A program made the translations under genes and the position numbers. Shown here in pieces: positions 55,313 to 64,000 of a stretch of 64,000 nucleotides of DNA. Numbering within the stretch: the stretch's first letter is position 1; each line of letters starts with the position of its first letter. The notes under the pieces were generated by a model. It searched no databases and had not been told where the DNA came from. It was given only the letters and a program-made list of their open reading frames with translations. Source of the DNA: Undaria pinnatifida (Eukaryota > Sar > Phaeophyceae > Laminariales > Alariaceae); NCBI GenBank assembly GCA_012845835.1, contig JABAKD010000025.1, forward strand, positions 2,949,153 to 3,013,152, read 5' to 3'.

Positions 55313-58300
55313 CTACGCCTCCTCAACGAATGGGTGCCTAAGCGCATCCTTCGCCGACAGTCGCTCCTTCGGGTCCACTTTCAGCATCCCCCTCACCAAA
55401 CCCAAAGCGTCCGCACGCACTTTCATCTCCCCCCCACCTGTTGCCTCCCCGCCTAACAAGGGGATGCACAACCTCTCGAGCGAGCCCACTCTCTGGGGGG
55501 GGAACTCCGCGATGTTGCACCGCCCACTCTTGCGAGCGGCGCGCACGATGTCGCCGCTCCCAAGAAGCGCCGCTATCTGGACAAGTGCCATCTCATCGCT
55601 GTCGGCCGAGGGGAACACGGGATATCTTCGCGACAGCAGGCAGAGCAGGATTACCCCCGCGGACCAGACGTCAACGGCGGGTTCCTGCACGGGTGGTGGG
55701 GCGAGGGGAAGAAGTGAGGGGGTGAGGACGAGAGGCAGCAAAGCGACGCGCAACGCATCACACGTTAGAACGGTTTTCTGCTAAATAGGAAGGGGGGGGA
55801 GGGGTGCAGGTCAATATTATTAATGTTTTACGGGAGCCGGTGTACTGGCAAGCGGTGGGGATAAACAATTCGATCATAGAGCAGGTTTACCACAAAAGGC
55901 CGGAATCGGCATGATTTTCCCACCGACTACGTACGGACCGCAAGCCGTTCAGGTCGGCAAGGCATCTACCTACCTATGCCTTGAAGTAGCAGATCCAGGG
56001 CCGTCGAAACAAAACAAGTATCATACAGTACGACCGATTTGAGGCAATTTCGGCCGAGCCTGGCGCTGGCTTGGCCCAGCTTCGATAAAACGGCTGATAG
56101 TCCGATCTAACTCCTCGGTGTATCTTCATTCCGAGGTAGAAGACTGAACATAATGAATCTGGGGTGTGTGGAGCGATACTGAAATGCTAATATATGAGAG
56201 GCGCGCTTGATACGTGGACACCCACGTCTTTGATGGACCGAGTATGTGTTCGGCTGAACTTGCACTCAGGAGGGAAACAAGGATACGACTTGTACTGGTG
56301 ACAGAGAAGCGAAGTATGCCTAGTACGGCAGGGTACAGAAGTTGATAGTTCCCCGACCGGCAGAAACTAATGCTGCTGTTAGTATTAAGGCTGAAATGTT
56401 CTCAGGCGGTCGGCGGAATATCACAGACTACCTTGAACATAGCAATGCGATTATAAAGCAATGCCCTATCTATGCGCTCTACCAACCTGGTCTCGGCAGT
56501 GCCACAAGATCTCTGGTGCTCGAAACCCCGTTGTACCTCCTCTCTCCACTTTTCTCAGAAGCTTGGACCGCTCCCCCTTCTCCTTATCTCGCGCCCTGTC
56601 GTCAGATGCCCTTTCCTCCATGGCCGTGGAGCGACTTTCGTGGCCGCTCCTATTGGTAGCACTCCTATTGGTAGTGCCTCGATGGCTTGGGTTTCCATTT
56701 TTGGAGTTCAAGCCCAGAGGATTTTCGCTGCGGGATTGTTTTCGGCGGGCTCTCCTGGTCCTGTGCGTCGCTAGAGCCTCCGATCGACATTTCCATTTCT
56801 CCGCCGGCTCGGCCAGGCCAAAGTCGATTAGGAGCCCTAAGGGGGGACGAGGGGGGGGGGGGGGGGGGTGAGGGGGGAGTGACGAGGCCGCCAGTAGTGG
56901 AAGGTTGCACGCATGGGATGCGAGGAGCCAGCCGTTGCATTCTGTATTCCTCGCTATGCGCATGTGTGTCCAATTTTTTTCATTTAGCTTTTGCGTTTTT
57001 TCCGAAAAACTGCTTTCCTGGCGGGATCTTCGGCCAACATTCCGCTGTTCGGAAATTAAGAGGAACCATTTTGGTAGTCAGTTGTGAGGCACCCGGGGAA
57101 AGGAGGTCCAGGCGCGAAACGGCACAAAACTCACCGCATAGTGCGGATACTATGTACTGGTCGCAGTTGTGAGGCACCCGGGGGAAGGAGGTCCAGGCGC
57201 GAAACGGCACAAAACTCACCGCATAGTGCGGATACTATGTACTGGTCGCAATACGCTATACGCGGGTGCCGCGCCATAGCGATAGCACCAGCGCTTGGAA
57301 AACAGCTGGGCCAAACGCTTCAAAGAAGTTTACCTTGTCGGACTGAAAGAAGGATCACTACTGTTATTTCGAAAAGTATCGACCACGAAGACCACGTTAT
57401 AAAAACGTACACCGAAACGTCCCCCAGTGTGAAATGATTCTTCCTATGCGTTAGCCCAAAAAAGGTAATATTACTGGAACAAACACTACAAAAACAGCAG
57501 GTTATACGTATGATAATGTGAGGAGGCGTGACCGTTTCCCCAAACTTCGTTCCCTAGAACAACAAAGGAAAAAAGGACACGCATTTCGCCTTCCGGGAGT
57601 TGCACATGAAGTCGTAAGGCACAACATCAAAACCATGGACAAAAGGACACACCTTTCGACTTCCTGGAGTTGTACATGAAATTTCTGGGCTTAACGTCCC
57701 TGTGGATAATCTCCTCCGCGTGAACGTGCGCCAGAGCCGTGAGGAGTGCCCTCATGTAAACCGCCACTCCGGAAAGGGTGATGGTTTTCATGGTGTGCCG
57801 GAAATCGTCATGCTCGAAAAATGGCATTACCAGCGCAAACGCACCCCCAGGAGTGCGAAGGATACCTTGCACTCGGATGACGTTGTTGCGGCCTGTAGCA
57901 GGGTTTCAACAAGAGAGCGGAAACAGGGAGGGGACGGGGATGAGGGGGTGGTATTTCTGAGAAGGTGGAAACACGTGCGCTGCTAATTTGGTGCGTTACG
58001 GAATTGCACAGCAGTTGTAGTACGCAAATTTCCCATCAGTTACACCGGTACTAGATACCTGGTACACAGCAACGCCTATCAGGCATGTGGCACATAATTT
58101 CGTTCCGCTGCCCCTCCAGAGTCCACTCTGGCCCTGCTACTACTACTGTTTCCACTAAAACCCACTACCTGTACTAAAGCCCTACAGCTATACTGCTGTT
58201 ACTGCTGCATCTACTACTAGTAATACCACTGCACTACTACTACTACTACTACCATTACCACCACTACTGCTACTACTATTATACCGCCACTACTGCTACT

Positions 58301-59664
58301 ACTCTTGCAGCTGCTTTTCCTACAATTGATACTACTAATACTACTGATACCAGGAACACGGCTACTGCTGCTGTTACGGCTTCTTTTGCTACTGTTATAG
58401 TGCTCCTGCTGTACGAACAGCTACGAAAAACGTGCGTGTGTTTTTTGTTGTTCGGCGTTCTTTCCCTTCACCCACAACCGCCGTCATTAGTTTTTGTACC
58501 CTTGGCGGTACGCAATGTCGCATTTACGACCTCTGTTTTGTCACACCCTCGAGCGCTACCGGCATGCGCAGAGCCCCAGGCGGGCGTCAGCCCGCCGCGG
58601 CGAAGCCCCTCTTGTGCCAGGTATTATCATGACTTCATTTGCCCCCACATGTGTTGTAACACTGCTGTACATTCAAGCTCCATCGCAGCAGCGGTTGCTT
58701 GGCGAGGTCGTTTTTTGCATATTTCCAAATGGTTCCCGCACCAAAGGTGCTGATGTTGTTTTGTGTTGTAATTTAACGTTTGCCAGCACGGTACGAGTAG
58801 CGTTTAGAGTTTACAGGCATTCGTACTCTTTTGTTCAGAGGAACTAACCCTAACCTTAGTGCTCCAACTCTACCTAGAACTCTGTACGACCAGAACTAAG
58901 ACGGTCGGAGACAACGTGCTGCCAGGCTGCCGGAAGAGCCTAGATTCTGAATGCTGAATGAGAATCTTACCAGAGTAACCGTGCCGATCACAACGGCGCT
59001 GCTCGACTTCGTTCAGGATTCTCAACTGCGCACACGCCGGATTGACCCAGGCCCTCCGTCTCCCCTTCCTCCCTCATTACTGTCCAGAGGATATCGTATT
59101 GTAATTCAGAGCTAATATGTGACACAAGCAAAAGACCAACGGTGTACTACGCGTACGTGCTGCTGCTCGTACTGCTGTTGCTCGGCGAGCCTGAATTAAC
59201 TCCTGTGCTCAGATCTCGTCAACGCTCTTCACTGCTGTACGCTGTTGCACAACTTCACCTCCAAGCTTTCGCATCTGCTCGAACTCGTTCAGGACTCTCG
59301 ACGGCGAGCACGTCGGGTTGATCCTCTTCAGCGCCACCAGGCCCTCCGTCTCCCCTCCCCCCTCCTCCTCTTCCTGCCCCTCCAACCCCTCCTCTCCCGC
59401 CCCCCAGCCCCTCACCCCATTAGCACTACCTCCCTCCCTCCCATTCCCGCGCCGCGCCGTCCAAACAGTCCCAAAGCTGCCCTCGCCAATCTTGGACAAA
59501 ACCTTGAAATTGACGGGAAAATCATCCCCCCACCCAACCTGCGCTTCCCGAGACGGTTCCCCAGGGACTAACGTTCCTATCTTCAGTCTGCGCTCGGCCA
59601 TGTCGTAGGTCTCTCTCCGTCGCTTGAGGCCCGATGACGACGGGGTTCTTGGCGAGGAGAGCAT
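55313..59664 (-). CDS. CDC7: Cdc7-type (DDK) serine/threonine protein kinase, 4 exons, 455 aa
   Basis: Exons on the minus strand: 59664-59259, 57892-57653, 56836-56487, 55684-55313; phases 1, 1, 0, all GT-AG. Cdc7 with its Dbf4 partner phosphorylates MCM helicase to fire replication origins. Visible motifs: glycine loop GEGSFG (60-65), VALK lysine 113, HRDVKPRN (199-206), DFG (220-222), TTGFRAPE (317-324), DVWSAG (337-342). Family marks are EFEQMRKLGGRNNVIRVQG, MPFFEHDDF and WSAGVILLCLLSRRYPVF. As in other Cdc7 kinases there is an insert between DFG and APE, here about 95 residues, basic and serine-rich. A Gly/Glu-rich loop of about 38 residues separates the glycine loop from the lysine. The first ATG in the frame is at 59664, but the frame stays open upstream to about 59898 without an ATG, so a further 5' exon is possible. 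Confidence 0.93.
57079..57250. repeat. 86-bp tandem duplication
   Basis: Two near-identical units start AGTTGTGAGGCACCCGGGG and end ACTATGTACTGGTCGC, in the Cdc7 intron between exons 2 and 3. The near identity suggests a recent duplication. Confidence 0.95.
57545..57605 (-). repeat. Degenerate copy of the Cdc7 exon 2 donor edge
   Basis: AAAAGGACACGCATTTCGCC with TTCCGGGAGTTGCACATGAA matches the exon 2 end at 57640-57680 (AAAAGGACACACCTTTCGAC and TTCCTGGAGTTGTACATGAA). On the minus strand the donor GT has become GC. Confidence 0.85.
58195..58390 (+). repeat. TAC/ACT trinucleotide-rich tract
   Basis: Degenerate TACTACTACTAC and related triplets lie in the Cdc7 intron between exons 1 and 2. 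A similar but weaker tract lies at about 45640-45980. Confidence 0.85.
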
Positions 59665-60507
59665 CTCGCTTAGCCTCCGACTTCCGAAAGACAGCTGCAG
59701 GCTGTTCTGAGAAAACACCTTCGAGGGGAGAAACTCTGGGTGAGTGTCTCGTGTAAGCACAGCGGAGTCGCTGCACCGAGCCTCGAAGAAACGGTGGTCC
59801 CTAAGAGTCGTCACGGGGCCAGTAAAGGATTGGCCACGCGCTGGTTCCGGGTAACTCCACAGTGCAGAAGAGAAAGCTTCTATGGCGCGCTGGTACACGA
59901 GGGAGCTTTCGAGCTTTCAGCCGTGGACAGAGTGAGTGAGGCTTTCAAACGGGATAGGAGTTCTACTCTGTCTCGGAGGCGTGATTACATTCAGTGGCAT
60001 CATTCGAAGCGGCACAAAAAGAGCGAAACGTTTTTTTTCGCGACCAAAAAAGCGGAGATATATGCGGAATGTCAAACGGCACATGTTTGTCCGGCAGGAG
60101 CCTGCACCTCTCTATCGGAGAAGCTGCGTATCATGCATATTAGGCCTATCGTAACGGTTTGGTTTGATTAGTGCCCTGATCAGGTTGCTCCACCCCAGTA
60201 CACATCAAACCCAAGCTCGGGAGCAGCCAGGATACACGCCCTGCCGCGACAACTTGCCGCCGCTTACTGTCGGTGTCGCTGGTGCCCTCGAGTTGTCGTC
60301 GGGTTGTCGTCGAGTTGTCGTCGAGTTGCCGTCGAGTCACCGTCGCGTTGCAGTGGGACACAACCTGTGCCTCGACATCAACAATCACAATCTCCATCTC
60401 CACACCCTGGTAGCTTTCGAGCACTTTCTAGCGGCTGCTCGAGCTGGACGACAATACAAGCAGCGGCGATTCTTGGAGCTACGGCTGCCCCTCTGGTTCC
60501 CTCCAGT
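59665..60507. promoter_or_regulatory. Divergent intergenic region between Cdc7 and Kelch genes
   Basis: About 840 bp separates the Cdc7 ATG (minus) from the Kelch ATG (plus), so the two genes probably share this promoter region. It holds imperfect 12-bp direct repeats of the type GTCGTCGAGTT at about 60,290-60,350. No TATA box or initiator stands out. Part of the Cdc7 side (59,665-59,898) is an open frame continuous with Cdc7 and could be coding or 5' UTR. Confidence 0.5.
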
Positions 60508-60723
60508 ATGGGCGCCAAGTACTCGGCGGTGCATTGTATGAAGAGCAGCATGCAACAGGTCACCGAGGAGACGCCTGACCGAAAGGGAACTGGGTACAGA
60601 AATCGCCATAGCCAGTGGACGCAATTAAACACCAGCGGCAGTTCACCGTCGCCTCGATCGGGGCATGACGTAGTGGTCATCGGGAGCAAGGCCTACCTGT
60701 TCGGGGGCTGCGGTGGGGAGCAG
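60508..60723 (+). CDS. Kelch-repeat protein, first coding exon only
   Basis: This 72-codon exon starts ATG GGC GCC and ends GAG CAG|GTGAGG in phase 0. Its end reads WTQLNTSGSSPSPRSGHDVV, then VIGSKAYLFGGCGGEQ. That is a typical Kelch blade: aromatic-start strand, 'P.PR.GH..VV', then 'YLFGG'. Kelch repeats form beta-propellers for protein binding. The start MGAKYS fits the N-myristoylation pattern (Gly2, Ser6), so membrane attachment is possible. CTCCAG one base before the ATG could be a 3' splice site, so the 5' UTR may be spliced. No second Kelch blade was recognised between 60,724 and 64,000; the remaining exons probably lie beyond the window. Confidence 0.65.
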
Positions 60724-62171
60724 GTGAGGGGTGTGTGATGTGCGTGTCCGGCTATTGCCTGCGCGTGGTGCGTGCCCTTAGTTTACTGTACTGCACTCCG
60801 ACACCAGGCGTTGAAGTACATACTGCTATCTAATACTCATATACGATTCTATCTATACTCGCTGAAAGGGATAACTTTACATGGCTGCTCTGCGGTAACT
60901 GATCAGAACTATACGTGCAATCTGATAGAAGGGCGCCGAGTAACCCATGTCACATGCTTTCGCTGCTTAGACGTCGCTTCGACACAAGCGTGACGTGTAT
61001 TTTGGGCCACTACCAACAAAGTGTGAAGGTACTGTAGGAACAACACGCACAACTAGCTTGCGCGCTGCCGTAAGTAGGTACTTGGACGCGCTTTTATGTT
61101 GGAGGAGACGGGACGGCAGTGTCATTGAAGCTGCTAAGCGAACCGGCACGAAAGTATGCATATACGTGTTACGTGTCATGGTCTGGTGAGCTTTTCGCAG
61201 GTGGGCCTTTTATTATTTAGCCCCGACAACACGTTGCACCGGAGAGGTAGCGCCGACTCACGACGACTGGGCGCATTAACACCCAAGCGGTACAGCAGCG
61301 AAATATGTTGGTATAGATCCGAGGTCGGGGTCCATACGGGCACAAGACAGATCTACTGGTGTGCATCGAAATACACGACAGGCAGTGAGAGGTTTTTGTG
61401 TTGATTGTACTCCAGGAGTCAGTGTTTCGGCGGTCGCCTGCTTTGGAAAAAACTGGGGTGATACTGAACCATACGATGCGTCAACCGTAACTTCTACTCT
61501 GCACACCTGTGTCATGTTGAGAAATACTATCAACGCTATCCTGGCGGTGTGAGTGGTGTTCATGGGGGTGGATGACGATGTAGTGCGTACTGCAGTTGTG
61601 GTACGAGCAGCTCGTTCGGGGGGGGGTGCTCTATATAGTTCGGACACCATTGACTGGCCGAAACTCCCCGCTTGTATCGTTTCATGCTCGGAAGCGCACA
61701 CATGCAGTGCTCGTTCGGACATCGGCAGCGGCAGGTTTTCGTCGGTCTTTACCTTCGTCGCTTTGTCCGACCAAGTACCTGACCCTCTCGTCTCGTCCCC
61801 TCTCACTAGTTTCGCGAACGGGCGGCCGATGCCGGGAGCAAACGGGGCGACACCGGGAGCTAACAGTTTTGTTCACGCGCAATATATTGACGTGTGCCTG
61901 TCGTTTCGTAAACCAGGTTTCAGGCCGACGTACACAATTCCAGGCTTGCACAGTAGTATCACGCGTTCCTAAGGACACATTACTTCTCTGTCATTAAACT
62001 GTTGTACGTACGAATTTGAAGCCGCGTTTTGTGAAGCGCAGTTCCTAGGCCATTTATTAGACGTTTTGTCTATTTTCTAGTAATTGATGAGTCCACTTTT
62101 TAAGGGTTTACCGTCTATTTTGTAGTACTGTCGGAGAGCGGATGAGACGATGGCAAGACATGTATCTTGAT

Positions 62172-62234
62172 TTTATAGCTAAAATTTTCAAGGACGTCAG
62201 CCGTGAGTTCGACGAATTTCAGGTCAATACTCAT
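62172..62234 (-). repeat. Dispersed motif, third copy, inverted
   Basis: In reverse complement it begins ATGAGTATTGACCTGAAATT and continues CGTCGAACTCACGGCTGACG, matching 31585-31648. Confidence 0.75.
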
Positions 62235-62694
62235 CTTTGCAAGCTGCGTTGTTGGTACTCGTAATATACTATATGGGTGAGTTTTTATTGGGAGGTCTCC
62301 TATTTTTTGTCCACTATAATGGTAAGTGCTGGTATTTATACTCTAGGTGGAGAATTTTGAGCTAGGTAAAACATCACATACATTTTATAAATTCATTACT
62401 GTAGTTTCCACTATACTGCTCTATCATATGTATGGTAGGCGGTCTATTTTGTTTTTCCTTCCCCCGGCTTTAATATCGGGAAGAGTACGAATACAGAATA
62501 TTATTAGTTATTTATTTGTTGCTCTTAGTACAGCATTCGAAAATCCTGATTTGACGTCGCGCCCGAACCAACACAGCTCGTACGTCGTGGTACAGCCTCC
62601 CACCCACGCAGCTCGCACATATCGTGTTGTGGTATCCCCTTGCTGGTTGTACGAGCGACACCGCTCCCCCCAAGCACGGTTGGTTATTCGTTTT

Positions 62695-63040
62695 CAGCTT
62701 TCCGGTTATTCTAGCTTGCTGTTTTGGCTTTCACGCACCAGATTGTTCAGACGTTTGGTGTTTGACTCGCCTTGTGCGCGTCCCATTGACTTTCTCGTCC
62801 CGGCATGTTTAGACTTTTGGTGTCTGATTCGCAATGTACGCGTTCCGTTGGCTTTCATGTGCCGATATGTTCGGACTTTTGACGTCTGCTTCGCATTTTA
62901 CGCGTTGCAGTGACTTTCACGTCCCGATCTATTGGGTGTTTTGATGTCTGCTTCGCATTGTGCGCGTTCTATTGGCTTTCACGTACTGACGTGTGGGACG
63001 TTGGGTGCCTGCTTTGCTTTGCACCCGTCCCATTCGTTCC
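62695..63040 (+). repeat. About 66-bp minisatellite, about 5 units
   Basis: Units contain CATTGGCTTTCACGT-like and TCTGCTTCGCATTGTGCGCG-like words. It lies downstream of the Kelch exon, probably in an intron. Confidence 0.8.
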
Positions 63041-64000
63041 ATTCGTTTCTGCCTTGCAAGTTAGAGGTGTGGGAGTAGGTTGTGCATCGCAGCATCTTCG
63101 ATCCATTCTCCGAATTCTCCGTATGGATTCAGTCCCACCTGATTATTCTATGCATGTGCATGTATGGTCCTTCAGGGTGGGCTAGTGCTATGGTATCCAC
63201 TATTCCCCGTTGGGGTTTTATTGTTTATAGCGTTTGTCCCCTTTATAGATGGTACGCGTTATCGCCTGCTTGTACGAACGCCCCCCCCCCCCCCCCCTTC
63301 TGTCACAAGGTGTGAGGGGGACAGCAAGCAGCTAATATCAGAGTTGTAACATCCAAGCAACCTCGCGCGAGTGACCATTAAAGAGCGAGAGGCAACCCCT
63401 GCACAGCAGAAATCGGTCCCTAGGTCTACATTGCCCCCAACACTACTACAATCGTGCTCCTCCACATGAGGGCATTGCATCGACGACACCGCCGAACTAT
63501 TTGGCTAGGGCGATTTCGATTCATGGTCGTCAATGCACGCAGCCGGTTGGAACACACAGTCTAGTCTATAGCATGAAACGCAAAACAATACAAGCACACG
63601 AGACGATACAAGCTACGCCGCTGGATGTGTACGTACATTGTACACGTGCAATGCTCAAGCTGTGATTTGCTCCGCGAACACATTCATGTTTCCAGCCCTG
63701 CTAACACATGACCCATGCTCCAACGCTATTTGTTGCAACTTTAATCGAAACAGTGCGTGGCCCCTATCGGCCCGCGAACAGCTCAAATTCCACTGATGCT
63801 TCGGCGCAGCGCAGAAAGAAGTTGTCCCAAAACTTGGCAGAACTTAAAAAAAATATTGCACTTTAAGCCGCGTGGGACCCGTAAGGAATATTTTGTCGGA
63901 TAGGCGCGAGTATTTAATAACAGGTGTTTATCGCTAAAACAAAAAAAAACGACTTGGAAATCGAGTTAAGAGTCTTGCAAGCATGATCCACTCTCGGGTG

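Larger units (their letters stand above)
60724..64000. other. Sequence downstream of the Kelch exon
   Basis: Presumed intron or introns of the Kelch gene. Holds the inverted dispersed motif (62172-62234), the 66-bp minisatellite and a C homopolymer at about 63,281-63,297. A possible acceptor at about 61,200 opens a frame of about 65 codons without Kelch features; it is not called as an exon. Confidence 0.5.

Noticed and set aside
1-64000. Integrated phaeovirus or other viral genes
   Set aside because: Looked for capsid, polymerase and integrase-like frames; none recognised.
1-64000. tRNA, rRNA or snRNA genes
   Set aside because: No cloverleaf arms, rRNA blocks or spliceosomal RNA motifs were recognised by eye; a covariance search was not possible.

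Overview
This is a window of nuclear DNA from an intron-rich eukaryote, most likely a brown alga close to Ectocarpus. The evidence is: short GC-rich exons with GT-AG introns of about 0.3-2.4 kb; simple repeats and decayed transposons inside the introns; a nuclear gene whose product starts with a stramenopile-type bipartite plastid presequence (signal peptide followed by A-F at the cleavage site); and LINE-like remnants whose wording I recall from Ectocarpus annotations. The genus is an inference. No bacterial operon, CRISPR array, rRNA or tRNA was recognised.

Region 1-38,303 (+) is one gene, NCAPD3, the HEAT-repeat subunit D3 of condensin II. I reconstructed 31 exons by hand. Every junction is GT-AG, all phases agree, and the joined frame of 1,869 codons is open from the window edge to a stop at 38,301-38,303. 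The gene starts upstream of the window. Its introns hold nearly all the repeats described here.

Region 38,304-45,202 is a repeat-rich gap between two convergent genes. Region 45,203-52,866 (-) is a four-exon gene for a 217-residue plastid-targeted protein of unknown function. Region 52,867-55,312 is a spacer with nothing recognised. Region 55,313-59,664 (-) is a four-exon Cdc7 (DDK) kinase gene with all catalytic motifs. About 840 bp upstream of it, the first exon of a Kelch-repeat gene with an N-myristoylation-like start runs the other way (60,508-60,723, +). The rest of that gene was not found in the window.

Two of the genes serve chromosomes: condensin II acts in mitotic compaction and Cdc7 fires replication origins. 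They are not adjacent and I do not claim they are functionally linked. The most notable signal is a recurring one. In all three multi-exon genes, introns carry degenerate tandem copies of the neighbouring exon's edge together with its splice site, so arrays of decoy splice sites lie beside the real exons. The window also holds several small terminal-inverted-repeat elements, one with a perfect 8-bp target duplication (hAT-like), some of which seem to have grown internal minisatellites.
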